DNA of 64,000 bases. Source: Ruegeria atlantica. GTDB taxonomy: Bacteria > Pseudomonadota > Alphaproteobacteria > Rhodobacterales > Rhodobacteraceae. Location: positions 186,001 through 250,000 of the forward strand of contig NZ_WQFE01000001.1 of assembly GCF_013033965.1 (NCBI RefSeq). The letters are read 5' to 3'. The position numbers and the translations under genes were made by a program. Shown in pieces: positions 1 to 8,350 of this stretch; position 1 is the first letter of the stretch; each line of letters begins with the position of its first letter. The notes under the pieces were generated by a model that had not been told where the DNA came from, did no database searches, and saw only the letters and a list, made by a program, of their open reading frames with translations.

Positions 1-854
1 GTGCACAGGATCGGACGAACCGCACCCGGCGTTTCGAACAGCTTGCGCAGCAAAGTGTTCGTCATTGCATGGCCGGATTTGTCACCAGTGAAGTGACCAA
101 AGATCGGGCCGCCTGCCAGATACAGGTCGCCAAGGGCGTCCAGCATTTTGTGGCGCACCGCCTCGTCCGCGTGGCGGAAACCACCCGGAGTAAGGACTTC
201 GTTACCCTGAACAACAACGGCGTTTTCCAGCGTGCCGCCCAAAGCCAGCCCGTTCTCGCGCATCGCTTCGACATCGGTGCGGCGACAGAAGGTCCGGCAA
301 TCGCAAAGTTCACGTGCAAACGAGCCGTTGCGCATGTCCAGTGTCTTGGTCTGGCTGCCAATGGCACCGTCTTCAAAATCGATGTGGAAGTCGATAATCA
401 AACCGTCCGCAGGCGCGATTGATGCGCTGGCACCTTCGCGCACAGCGGTCACCGGCTTAAGAACCTCATACGCCAGAACCGGGCTGGTCTGACGGCGCAC
501 GCCCTTCGCCATGATACCGCGAACGAAATCAATCGATGATCCGTCCATGATCGGAACCTCTGGGCCATCAATCTCGATCAGCGCGTTATGTATGCCGCAC
601 CCGGCCAGCGCGGCCATGATGTGTTCAACTGTGGACACGGACACACCCGCGTCGTTGATCAGGCGGGTGCACAGCGGGGTACGCTCGACCACGTCATAGA
701 TCGCAGGGATGAGGGCATTGCCCAGCTCAATATCCGTCCGTTTAAACCAGATGCCATGACCGGCAGCCGCTGGCTTCAGGACCATCGTCGCAGGCTTACC
801 GCTATGCAGTCCGACGCCTTTAAACGTGACCGGAGATTTGAGCGTATGTTGCAA
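1..854 (-). CDS. lpxC: UDP-3-O-acyl-N-acetylglucosamine deacetylase LpxC (3' end beyond the window)
   Basis: LpxC removes the acetyl group from UDP-3-O-acyl-GlcNAc, the committed zinc-dependent step of lipid A synthesis in the cytoplasm. The reading frame begins HTLKSPVTFKGVGLHSG, and the metal and catalytic motifs STVEH, HKMLDALGD and SGHAMTN are all visible. About 284 codons are inside the window; the family is usually near 305, so roughly 20 C-terminal residues lie beyond position 1. No ATG fits the conserved N-terminus. I chose TTG at 854-852, which has GAGG six bases upstream. It lies downstream of ftsZ in the same direction but behind an intrinsic terminator near 1015-1045, so it may have its own promoter in 855-1010. 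Confidence 0.93.
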   Translation of the reverse strand, partial: MQHTLKSPVTFKGVGLHSGKPATMVLKPAAAGHGIWFKRTDIELGNALIPAIYDVVERTPLCTRLINDAGVSVSTVEHIMAALAGCGIHNALIEIDGPEVPIMDGSSIDFVRGIMAKGVRRQTSPVLAYEVLKPVTAVREGASASIAPADGLIIDFHIDFEDGAIGSQTKTLDMRNGSFARELCDCRTFCRRTDVEAMRENGLALGGTLENAVVVQGNEVLTPGGFRHADEAVRHKMLDALGDLYLAGGPIFGHFTGDKSGHAMTNTLLRKLFETPGAVRPILC

Positions 855-1010
855 GGTGAACCTCGAAGAGTGGTGTCCGGCCTCGTTCTGGCCGTGTTGG
901 ACACTCAGTTAAGGAAGGCAGCGTCAAGGCTCAACTCACTCTTTGTAACCGAATGAAACATGTATGTAACAGATCGGCAAATCCCTGCTTACACCCCCTT
1001 AAAACCCCAT

Positions 1011-1046
1011 AAAATAAAGGAAAAGGGCCGCCATTTGGCGACCCTT
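1011..1046 (-). terminator. Intrinsic terminator after ftsZ
   Basis: On the minus strand an 8-bp stem (GGGTCGCC with GGCGGCCC, one G-U pair; plus coordinates 1025-1032 and 1037-1044) closes a 4-nt loop and is followed by TTTTCC and a T-rich stretch. It starts about 20 bases past the ftsZ stop, so it should end the dcw transcript before lpxC. Confidence 0.75.
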
Positions 1047-1068
1047 TGTAATCATTTTGTTACCGCGA

Positions 1069-2688
1069 TCAGTTGGCTTGGCGCCGTAAAAAGGCGGGAA
1101 TTTCGATCCGATCCTGCTCCGGATCGGCCTCATCCCTTGCAGGTGCCGTAGCGTCAGATTGGCGCATAACAGGCTGCTGACGGGGCGGTTGCGCCGGCGT
1201 ATCTGCCGCATGACCGGTCATCCGATCGATCAGACGGTTAAAGCCAAACCGGGGCCGATCATGGGCTTCGTCCTGAGGTGCAGGGGCTGGCTGAGGCGCT
1301 GCGGGACGAACCATCGACGGGCTCCGCTCGGACGGCGGAACGTTCTGCACGGCGGCCTGCAAGCGCTGCAGCGCCTCGGGCGACGGTGTTCCCGCTGCCG
1401 GTTGAGGCTGCGGCGCGACATAGCTTTCGGGCGCAGGCTCAACCGGTTCGGGGGTCGGCTCGAATTCGGCAACGCGCGGCTGATAGGCCGGCGGCGGCAG
1501 GCCATCATCATCCTGTTCGGCGCGCGTCTGAAACTGCGGTTGCGCAGGTTCTGTTGGCGCTTCAAACAGCGAGGGCTCGCGGTTCATCTCTTGCTGCGGC
1601 GCTTGCTCAGCAACTTCTGCAGCAACCGGCGCCTCTTCCTGCACCGGCTCTTCAGCCGAAACAGTGCGGGTTAGCGGTGCAGACATCGAGCGGCGCGCGA
1701 CCGGTACATCCTCAGTCTTTTCGCTGGCGTCGATTCCGGTTGCGACGACCGAAACGCGCATGCCACCTTCCATCGCCGTATCCAGGGTCGAACCCACGAT
1801 GATGTTGGCCTCGGGGTCCACTTCCTCGCGAATACGGTTCGCGGCCTCGTCCAGCTCGAACAGTGTCAGATCGTGCGAACCAGTGATGTTGATCAGAACG
1901 CCCTTGGCACCCTTCAGGCTGATTTCGTCCAGCAGCGGGTTGGCGATCGCCTTCTCGGCAGCCTGAACAGCGCGATCTTCGCCGGTGGCCTCACCGGTTC
2001 CCATCATCGCCTTGCCCATCTCGTCCATTACGGCGCGAACGTCAGCAAAGTCGAGGTTGATAAGACCCGGACGCACCATCAGGTCAGTCACGCCCTTGAC
2101 ACCTTGATACAGAACATCGTCTGCCATCGAGAACGCCTCGGTAAAGGTGGTCTTTTCGTTGGCCAGTCGGAACAGGTTCTGGTTCGGGATGATGATCAGA
2201 GTGTCGACGACCTTTTGCAGCATCTCAACGCCATCTTCGGCCTGACGCATCCGCTTGGCGCCTTCGAACTGGAAGGGCTTGGTCACGACACCGACTGTCA
2301 GTACGCCCAGTTCCCGCGCGGCCTGCGCGATGATCGGAGCGGCGCCTGTACCAGTACCACCGCCCATACCGGCAGTGATGAAGCACATATGCGCGCCTGC
2401 AAGGTGATCGACGATCTGTTCGATGCTTTCTTCGGCAGCCGCCGCACCCACGGTCGGACGGGCCCCTGCCCCCAGACCTTCGGTGACTTTCACACCCAGT
2501 TGCACCCGCGCCGAGGACTGGCTTTGTTGCAGCGCCTGCGCGTCGGTGTTGGCGACCACAAAATCGACGCCATCCAGCTGTTTCTCAATCATGTTGTTGA
2601 CAGCGTTTCCGCCTGCACCACCAACGCCAAATACTGTGATCCGAGGCTTCAGTTCGTCGTGCCCGGGCATCGAAAGATTCAATGTCAT
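1069..2688 (-). CDS. ftsZ: Cell division protein FtsZ
   Basis: Tubulin-like GTPase that polymerises at midcell to form the Z ring. The GTP-binding signature GGGTGTG is at residues 109-115 and [11 protein letters not shown] near residue 20. The conserved GTPase and polymerisation region runs to about residue 320. It is followed by roughly 200 residues rich in Pro, Glu, Gln and Ala, a long disordered linker typical of alphaproteobacterial FtsZ. The end [13 protein letters not shown] is the C-terminal peptide that binds FtsA and other partners. At 539 residues it is longer than enterobacterial FtsZ (about 383), and the linker accounts for the difference. A gap of about 350 bases separates it from the small gene upstream, so it probably has its own promoter. 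Confidence 0.98.
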   Translation of the reverse strand: MTLNLSMPGHDELKPRITVFGVGGAGGNAVNNMIEKQLDGVDFVVANTDAQALQQSQSSARVQLGVKVTEGLGAGARPTVGAAAAEESIEQIVDHLAGAHMCFITAGMGGGTGTGAAPIIAQAARELGVLTVGVVTKPFQFEGAKRMRQAEDGVEMLQKVVDTLIIIPNQNLFRLANEKTTFTEAFSMADDVLYQGVKGVTDLMVRPGLINLDFADVRAVMDEMGKAMMGTGEATGEDRAVQAAEKAIANPLLDEISLKGAKGVLINITGSHDLTLFELDEAANRIREEVDPEANIIVGSTLDTAMEGGMRVSVVATGIDASEKTEDVPVARRSMSAPLTRTVSAEEPVQEEAPVAAEVAEQAPQQEMNREPSLFEAPTEPAQPQFQTRAEQDDDGLPPPAYQPRVAEFEPTPEPVEPAPESYVAPQPQPAAGTPSPEALQRLQAAVQNVPPSERSPSMVRPAAPQPAPAPQDEAHDRPRFGFNRLIDRMTGHAADTPAQPPRQQPVMRQSDATAPARDEADPEQDRIEIPAFLRRQAN

Positions 2689-3037
2689 GCTCTGTCCGCC
2701 TGTTTTTTGTTCCCGCCAAAGCGGTGTTTTTCTTACCTATCCACTAACAATCCTACCGATCGAAACGGCAAACGTCACGCCAAAAATCGCGTAATTCCAC
2801 AAAATATGGAGGAAATAAGGCGATGACCGGCAGTATTTCGCATAAACCGCCAGATGTTGCGCAAAGAACTCAATGTAGCACAAAACAGGCGATTTGCGCG
2901 CGGCGCTCAACCAACGCATCACCAGAGGGGACTCATAAACTGTCAAACTGCGGAAAACTGCTCAGGTCCTGCCGCGGGCCTCTGTCGGGCCTTGTGGATA
3001 TCTTGAGGGATAAATGAGTCTGCCGCAACCCGTTTCT
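2689..3037. promoter_or_regulatory. Intergenic region upstream of ftsZ
   Basis: This 349-base gap precedes ftsZ (minus strand). No gene is convincing here. It is the natural place for an ftsZ promoter, but I cannot pick a reliable -35/-10 pair. A sequence one base off the DnaA-box consensus (TGTGGATAT, 2993-3001) is present; its relevance is unproven. Confidence 0.4.
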
Positions 3038-3463
3038 TTAGCTAATCGGGGTACTTGGACAATTCAGACCTTCGGTCGTGATCCGGCGAACCTCTTGAAT
3101 CTCCGAATTCACAAGTGTCGCTAGCCGTACCATTAACCTGCCTTCATGCTCGAATGGCCACCAACAAACTGCCGGACCTTCGATTTCATCATCGTAAAGG
3201 AAACAAATCTGACCGTTTGGTGTTGTGATTTGCCCGTAAACGCACCCTCTGCCCTCACGTCGCCAAACCGACAGCGTTGGGCTGAGGAATTCTTCGGTCC
3301 CGACAATCTCACCGCTATGGAAGTCATGAAAATCGACAGTTTTCCCCAGGACCGCTGCCAAAAACGCCTCGGGTGAAATGCGGGTCTGCGCTAATGCTTC
3401 CATCGGTGCGACTGCGCCAAGGCACGCAATCAGCGTCGCGGCGATAAGTCTACCAATTGTCAC
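3038..3463 (-). CDS. Small secreted protein of unknown function between ftsA and ftsZ
   Basis: I do not recognise a family. The frame stays open far upstream inside ftsA, but a start at GTG 3463-3461 gives VTIGRLIAATLIACLGAVAP followed by MEALAQ, a convincing signal peptide cleaved near ALAQ, and a mature part of about 110 residues beginning TRISPEAF. The gene is 141 codons and its start overlaps the last 14 bases of ftsA, so translation is probably coupled. The mature part has three cysteines and the phrases GRGCVYGQITTPNGQICFLYDD and CWWPFEHEGR (split here for length), suggesting a small beta-rich periplasmic domain. Position suggests co-expression with division genes, but no function can be assigned. 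Confidence 0.7.
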   Translation of the reverse strand: MTIGRLIAATLIACLGAVAPMEALAQTRISPEAFLAAVLGKTVDFHDFHSGEIVGTEEFLSPTLSVWRREGRGCVYGQITTPNGQICFLYDDEIEGPAVCWWPFEHEGRLMVRLATLVNSEIQEVRRITTEGLNCPSTPIS

Positions 3464-4787
3464 GGAACCAACGCACGGCTCGTTTGAATGGACGCGCCGA
3501 ATAGGTATCGACCGGAATTTCAAAGTCCCACCATTCGTCCTGCGGGTGCGCTGCAAACAGACTGAGACCCACGGCGGACGAGAAGCCCGGCCCGGTTGCC
3601 GATTGCGGCAGGCCATGCACACGCAGCGGTCGGCCGAGGCGGACACGCTGTCCAAGGATGCGGGTCGCCAGACCGTCCAGCCCCATGATCTGGCTGCCGC
3701 CACCGGTCAGCACGATCTGCTGGCTGGGCAAATGCTCGAACCCGGCCGCATCCAGACGAACACGCACTTCTTCAAGGATTTCTTCAACACGGGGACGCAT
3801 GATCCCGATCAGTTCAGCTCGGCTGACCGTGCGGCGATCATGTTCCCAATCGCCGGTATCCCCGCCGATGTCGATCAGGTCCCTATCATCCGCGCCGGTT
3901 GCGTGAACGCCACCGTTAAAGGTTTTGATCCGCTCGGCCACCGAGGCGGGAATGCCCAACCCCATCGAAATGTCCGAGGTCACATGATCACCACCCATGC
4001 GCACGCAGTCGGCGTAAATCATGTGCTTTTTCATAAAAATCGACACGCTTGTCGTACCGCCACCCATGTCGATACAGGCCGCGCCCAGTTCCTGCTCATC
4101 TTCGACCAAGGCGGAAACACCAGACACATAGGCCGAGTTTGCAATTCCGGCCAATTCCAGATCACAGCGTTTGATACAGCGTACGATGTTCTGGATCGCA
4201 GTCGCGTCGACGGTCAGCATGTGCATGTCGACGGCAAGGCTCTGCCCCATTTGGCCGCGCGGGTCGATCAGTCCCGAGCGGTTGTCCAAAGCGAAGTTGA
4301 CCGGTTGGGCATGCAATACCTCACGCCCTGCCCCGTAGTCCGGCACATCACAGGCGTTCAGGACACGCCCAACTTCGGCCTCTGTCACGACCTGACCCTC
4401 AAGATCGACCTGTGCATCCAACCCGTAAGAGCGTGGATTCGCACCCGAGAAACTAGCGATCACGTGATCGACCCGGATATCAGCCATCTTTTGCGCCGCT
4501 TGCAAAGCGGTCCGGATAGCCCGTTCCGTTTCCTGCATGGCGGTGACTTCGCCGAACTGTACACCCCGCGACCGAGTGGTCGCAGCACCGATCACACGAA
4601 AGCCGGTCTGCCCGGCCATCGACCCGATGGTGTTGTCCTCGCTCAGGCGGCCCGTTCCGTCAAAGCGCAGCACAAGACAGGCAATCTTGGAACTACCAAC
4701 ATCGAGAATGGCGACGACACCGCGTTGCATGGCTTGTCTGCGCATCTGCCGCATGGCGCGCTGGGACTGATAAAGATCGGTCATCAT
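3450..4787 (-). CDS. ftsA: Cell division protein FtsA
   Basis: Actin-like ATPase that tethers FtsZ to the membrane and recruits later division proteins. The phosphate-binding strand VVAILDVGSSKIACLV is near residue 25, the second ATPase motif CIDMGGGTTSVSIF near 215, and the adenosine motif IVLTGGGSQIMGL near 360. The C-terminal KRAVRWFRDNW resembles the usual membrane-targeting amphipathic helix. Its length of 445 residues is typical. The ftsQ stop is only five bases upstream of the start, and the secreted-protein gene overlaps its end, so these genes are one transcription unit. Confidence 0.97.
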   Translation of the reverse strand: MMTDLYQSQRAMRQMRRQAMQRGVVAILDVGSSKIACLVLRFDGTGRLSEDNTIGSMAGQTGFRVIGAATTRSRGVQFGEVTAMQETERAIRTALQAAQKMADIRVDHVIASFSGANPRSYGLDAQVDLEGQVVTEAEVGRVLNACDVPDYGAGREVLHAQPVNFALDNRSGLIDPRGQMGQSLAVDMHMLTVDATAIQNIVRCIKRCDLELAGIANSAYVSGVSALVEDEQELGAACIDMGGGTTSVSIFMKKHMIYADCVRMGGDHVTSDISMGLGIPASVAERIKTFNGGVHATGADDRDLIDIGGDTGDWEHDRRTVSRAELIGIMRPRVEEILEEVRVRLDAAGFEHLPSQQIVLTGGGSQIMGLDGLATRILGQRVRLGRPLRVHGLPQSATGPGFSSAVGLSLFAAHPQDEWWDFEIPVDTYSARPFKRAVRWFRDNW

Positions 4788-4792
4788 GGTCG

Positions 4793-5788
4793 TTACTGCT
4801 CGCTACCCACTGTCACTTTTGTATTCCACCAGTCTTCGCTGGCGGCTTTGGTCATTCTTATTGTCGGACGCTGTCCGAGGCGCATGTCGACGACTGCCAC
4901 GTCGCGTTCCAGAAGATCCTGCACCTCATTCACCGCCAAAACGCGCTCCAACGCGCGCACCGGGCGTTCAGTCGGCAACATGATGCGCTGACCGCGATCC
5001 ATAACCAGATCCCAGCGACGTTCCCCGATGCGGACCAGCCCGCGCACTCGACCGCCCAAGCTGCGGGCGGTTGTCAGCAATTCTAGCGCCTCGCCCACGT
5101 GACCGTCGGCACCTTTGCCGGCGATCAGCGGTAAATTCGGGTGATCCTTACGAGCGGCGATACGTTCCACATGGGCACCGGTTTCGTCCAACAGCTCGAT
5201 CCCGTTCCGCGTACGCCAGACGATTACAGGCTGACGCTCGACCACATCCACCTGCAGAATGCCGCCCGGGCGCACCCGTACCGTGGCGGATTTGACCGGA
5301 TTCAGCCCGGTAATCGTGTCGCGGATTTGCTCAACATCCAGATCCCATGAACTGACAGGGAAATCCAGCGGCACAACCTCGCGGATATCTTCGGACAGGT
5401 TGGTCCCTGCACCGTCAATGGCCATCAGATTGACCATGAATTCGGGCCGTTGCTGGATCGAAGTCTTGATGTCGATGACATAGGTCACCACCGCATCGCG
5501 ACGCTCTTGCGAACCAAAATAGATGCCAACCGCAGCGCAGACAGCAAATACCGGGAGGCCAATTTTCAGGCCACGTCGGATACCCGGCGTCAGCATCCAG
5601 CGCTGCAGGCGGTAGCTGAGGCGCGACGGGGCCGGGTCGAAACGGCCACCTTTGCGGCCGAATATCCCTTTGAGCCGCAACTTGGGCTCAGCTCCGGTTC
5701 GTGCGCCGGATTCGAAATCGGCATCGGGGCCGGCCAGTTGCCTGGGCCGGTGCACCACGGGCGCGCGGGTGGCTCTTAGCGGTCGCAT
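4793..5788 (-). CDS. ftsQ: Cell division protein FtsQ
   Basis: Bitopic membrane protein linking the cytoplasmic and periplasmic parts of the divisome. A basic cytoplasmic region of about 70 residues (RLSYRLQRWMLTPGIRRGLK) precedes one membrane helix (IGLPVFAVCAAVGIYFG, about residues 76-92). A POTRA-type domain follows (FPVSSWDLDVEQIRDTI and VVERQPVIVWR) and then the FtsQ beta domain. The 331-residue length fits alphaproteobacterial FtsQ. The start overlaps the end of ddl by 13 bases, and ftsA follows after five bases. Confidence 0.94.
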   Translation of the reverse strand: MRPLRATRAPVVHRPRQLAGPDADFESGARTGAEPKLRLKGIFGRKGGRFDPAPSRLSYRLQRWMLTPGIRRGLKIGLPVFAVCAAVGIYFGSQERRDAVVTYVIDIKTSIQQRPEFMVNLMAIDGAGTNLSEDIREVVPLDFPVSSWDLDVEQIRDTITGLNPVKSATVRVRPGGILQVDVVERQPVIVWRTRNGIELLDETGAHVERIAARKDHPNLPLIAGKGADGHVGEALELLTTARSLGGRVRGLVRIGERRWDLVMDRGQRIMLPTERPVRALERVLAVNEVQDLLERDVAVVDMRLGQRPTIRMTKAASEDWWNTKVTVGSEQ

Positions 5789-6693
5789 GATGCGTCCTCC
5801 ACCATCCAGGCGCAGAGCTGTCCAAATGTCAGGCCCAGATGCGCGGCCTGTTCCGGAACCAGCGACGTCGGCGTCATGCCAGGTTGCGTGTTGGTTTCCA
5901 GCAGGAACAGCCCATCGGCCCCCATGCTGTCATCCCAACGGAAATCCGTGCGGCTGACACCCTTGCACCCCAGCGCGTTGTGGGCGCGCAACGCGTAATC
6001 CATGCACAGGTCAAAAATCTCAGCCGGAACATCAGCAGGCAAAACGTGCCACGATCCGCCGGGCTTATACTTGGCGTCATAATCGTACCAGCCGCCATCG
6101 GTCATGATCTCGGTAACGGTTACGGCCTTGTCGTTCATCACCGTTACGGTCAGCTCGCGCCCGGCAATGTACTTCTCGACCATCACCTGATCCGGCATCT
6201 CATCCGACAGCTGCGGAGGCCCATTGGACCCCTCGTGCACGATGTAGATCCCGACGCTTGAGCCTTCGTTGTTGGGTTTGGCCACGTAAGGAGGCTCCAT
6301 CACATGAGCCTTAATCACCTCAACCTTGGGAACGATCATGCTGGCAACAACGGGCAGGCCCTCGACCTCAAACACCTCTTTGCTGCGCTGCTTGTCCATC
6401 GCCAGTGCCGAGGCCAGAACGCCTGAATGCGTATACGGGATGCGCATCCATTCCAGCAGGCCCTGCACACAGCCATCCTCGCCCCAGCGGCCATGCAGGG
6501 CGTTGAACACTACGTCTGGCTTGATGTCCAAAAGGCGCGCATAGAGGTCAGGACCAGCGTCCAGCTCAACCACTTCAAAGCCTTCTCCCCGTAGGGCGGC
6601 TGCGCATTCGCGCCCGCTGCTGAGAGACACCTCGCGTTCCTTCGAGGGGCCACCCATCAATACCGCCACTTTGGGGTTTGTCCTGCTCGACAT
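5776..6693 (-). CDS. ddl: D-alanine--D-alanine ligase
   Basis: ATP-grasp enzyme that joins two D-alanines for the peptidoglycan pentapeptide. The N-terminus VAVLMGGPSKEREVSLSSG is the classic Ddl motif. ATP-binding elements include PYVAKPNNEGSSVGI and VEKYIAGRELTVTV, and the metal-binding end is LLETNTQPGMT. The frame is open to a TTG at 6711, but the ATG at 6693 places MSSRTNPKVAVLMGG in the usual position. The protein is 305 residues from this start. It sits between murB and ftsQ and overlaps ftsQ by 13 bases. Confidence 0.96.
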   Translation of the reverse strand: MSSRTNPKVAVLMGGPSKEREVSLSSGRECAAALRGEGFEVVELDAGPDLYARLLDIKPDVVFNALHGRWGEDGCVQGLLEWMRIPYTHSGVLASALAMDKQRSKEVFEVEGLPVVASMIVPKVEVIKAHVMEPPYVAKPNNEGSSVGIYIVHEGSNGPPQLSDEMPDQVMVEKYIAGRELTVTVMNDKAVTVTEIMTDGGWYDYDAKYKPGGSWHVLPADVPAEIFDLCMDYALRAHNALGCKGVSRTDFRWDDSMGADGLFLLETNTQPGMTPTSLVPEQAAHLGLTFGQLCAWMVEDASCDR

Positions 6694-6802
6694 ACCCAAC
6701 GTGCGCCTCAATGTCCCTGGACCTTATGTGGTGGTCCAAACTGCGTTTATGCCTTTGATCCGTCGCCTTAATTAGCCTGTTATCGGTCTGACGGTTCGGG
6801 CT

Positions 6803-7729
6803 TTATTCTGTGAGCGGATCACCGACCCGCATGATTTCCCACTCTAGCGTGATGCCGCTTGTTTCGTAAACCTTTTTTCGCACCTCTTCCCCCAGACCTT
6901 CGAGGTCCGCGGCAGAGGCATCACCGGTATTGATCAGAAAGTTCGAGTGCTTTGGACTCATCTGCGCGCCGCCCCTTGTCGCGCCACGCATTCCTGCATC
7001 GTCAATAACCTTCCACGCCTTTAGGTCGTGCACATCATCTTCACGGCCCGTCGAGGAAAATCCCGCCGGGTTGCGGAAGGTTGACCCGGCGCTGCGGTCT
7101 TTGGTTGGTTGCGTTTCGTCACGTTTTTTCAGCTGGGCCGCCATGCGGGCGTGCAGTTCGTCCGGATCACCCGACGGTCCTTCGAATGTAGCTGAAACCA
7201 GAACAGCACTTTCGGGCAAATCAGACTGGCGATAGCGGAAATTCAGGTCCTCGGTTGTCAGGTCCACAACCTCTCCCTGCCGTGTGACAATAGTCGCCTT
7301 GCGCAGCACGTCCGCCGTGTAGCTGCCGTAACACCCTGCATTCATCCGAACCGCACCACCGACAGAACCCGGAATAGTGCGCAAAAAAGTCAGATCCACC
7401 CCCCCATCCGCCGCCTTGCGTGCCACATGTGCGTCCAATGCGGAAGCTCCGGCAGTGACGGTATTTCCCTCAACCGAGATACTGTTGAACCCGCGCCCAA
7501 GCCGGATCACCACGGCGCGCAAACCACCATCGCGAACGATCAGGTTCGAACCGACACCCATGGGAAACACCGGCACCTCTGTCGGCAAATCGCGCAGAAA
7601 GGTTTGCAGGTCTTCAATGTCGGCGGGCTGGAACAGATAATCCGCCGGACCGCCAACGCGCAGCCATGTCAGGTCGTTCAGATTACGGTTTTCGGTGAGT
7701 TTACCGCGAGGAGAGGGAAGCGCTGTCAT
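6803..7729 (-). CDS. murB: UDP-N-acetylenolpyruvoylglucosamine reductase MurB
   Basis: Flavoenzyme reducing UDP-GlcNAc-enolpyruvate to UDP-MurNAc with NADPH. FAD-binding motifs [14 protein letters not shown] and [14 protein letters not shown] are present, with [18 protein letters not shown] in the middle. The catalytic serine segment [14 protein letters not shown] and the C-terminal [20 protein letters not shown] are those of the short (type II) MurB class. The frame extends to an ATG at 7771 that has AAAGG directly against it. I chose ATG 7729 ([15 protein letters not shown]) because the family start is normally here, but no clear ribosome site decides it. About 90 bases separate it from ddl. 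Confidence 0.95.
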   Translation of the reverse strand: MTALPSPRGKLTENRNLNDLTWLRVGGPADYLFQPADIEDLQTFLRDLPTEVPVFPMGVGSNLIVRDGGLRAVVIRLGRGFNSISVEGNTVTAGASALDAHVARKAADGGVDLTFLRTIPGSVGGAVRMNAGCYGSYTADVLRKATIVTRQGEVVDLTTEDLNFRYRQSDLPESAVLVSATFEGPSGDPDELHARMAAQLKKRDETQPTKDRSAGSTFRNPAGFSSTGREDDVHDLKAWKVIDDAGMRGATRGGAQMSPKHSNFLINTGDASAADLEGLGEEVRKKVYETSGITLEWEIMRVGDPLTE

Positions 7730-7774
7730 GTCGGCTAGATCGCGGATTTGGACGCATAACGCAAGCCGCATCCT

Positions 7775-8029
7775 TTAAGAGGCGGACCCGATCATCTTAC
7801 GCACCCAACGCCCAAGGTAAATCACCGGCCAGCGCAGTACCGACATGCCTGCCGCCAGAACGATCAAGCCAATCCAGGGGCCGTTCTGCAAGGTTACGTA
7901 ACCCAGGATCGGAATTCCGACAGCAATCAGCATATAAGCACGGGTCCAGTGGTTGTCTTTACTGGGGATCATCGCCAGCACATTCGCGGAAACTCCCCAA
8001 AGGGCGGCAAGGGCGATCGACCAGTTCAT
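7775..8029 (-). CDS. DUF2484 small membrane protein (second of a tandem pair)
   Basis: An 84-residue integral membrane protein starting MNWSIALAALWGVSANVLAM, with about three hydrophobic stretches and a basic tail (YLGRWVRKMIG). The composition and the N-terminal W-x-L-x-N-V-x-A-M pattern match the DUF2484 family, which I know only from Rhodobacterales dcw clusters; its function is unknown. The start ATG overlaps the stop of the previous gene as ATGA, so the pair is translationally coupled. It lies between murC and murB, suggesting a role linked to cell-wall synthesis, but this is inference from position alone. Confidence 0.82.
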   Translation of the reverse strand: MNWSIALAALWGVSANVLAMIPSKDNHWTRAYMLIAVGIPILGYVTLQNGPWIGLIVLAAGMSVLRWPVIYLGRWVRKMIGSAS

Positions 8030-8274
8030 TCCTCGACCTCCTGCCCGGTCCAGCGACGCCAATAAAAGCGAATGGGGTTGCGGAACATGGATGCAAAGGC
8101 GGCAAAGGCCAGCACCGAGAAGAACCAGCCAAAATCATGGCCCAGCCAGACGATCAACGCGGGGGCGGAAACGAACAGGACAACGCCCGGCGGAAACTGC
8201 AGGCGCATCGGCAGCATGGCCACGACCGTTGAGGCCAGAACCCACAAGCCGGCGAATAGCACTGAATAGACCAA
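8026..8274 (-). CDS. DUF2484 small membrane protein (first of a tandem pair)
   Basis: An 82-residue membrane protein, MVYSVLFAGLWVLASTVVAM, with about three hydrophobic segments and an end rich in Arg and Glu (FYWRRWTGQEVEE). It shares the layout of the gene that follows: an N-terminal aromatic helix ending in VxAM, a mid hydrophobic pair, and a C-terminal NPIRFYWRRW-type segment. The two are probably ancient duplicates. It is about 75 bases downstream of murC and overlaps the next gene by four bases. No catalytic residues are evident; it may be a membrane scaffold or partner. Confidence 0.8.
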   Translation of the reverse strand: MVYSVLFAGLWVLASTVVAMLPMRLQFPPGVVLFVSAPALIVWLGHDFGWFFSVLAFAAFASMFRNPIRFYWRRWTGQEVEE

Positions 8275-8350
8275 CTACCCCTCCGAGGACGATCATTGCT
8301 GCAATTGCAACATCACACTTTAAAGTTGCACTGCAAGAGAGTCCATTCCA

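Noticed and set aside
1873-2826. Long plus-strand frame (317 codons) opposite ftsZ
   Set aside because: It mirrors the codon pattern of ftsZ, has no recognisable domain and no ribosome site; a shadow frame.
2823-3017. 64-codon frame upstream of ftsZ with GGAGG before its ATG
   Set aside because: The ribosome-like site is tempting, but the peptide is low in structure, lies in the presumed ftsZ promoter and has no recognisable relative.
3378-4991. 537-codon plus-strand frame opposite ftsA/ftsQ
   Set aside because: Covers the conserved ftsA gene in antisense; composition is His/Arg/Gln-rich as expected for a shadow.
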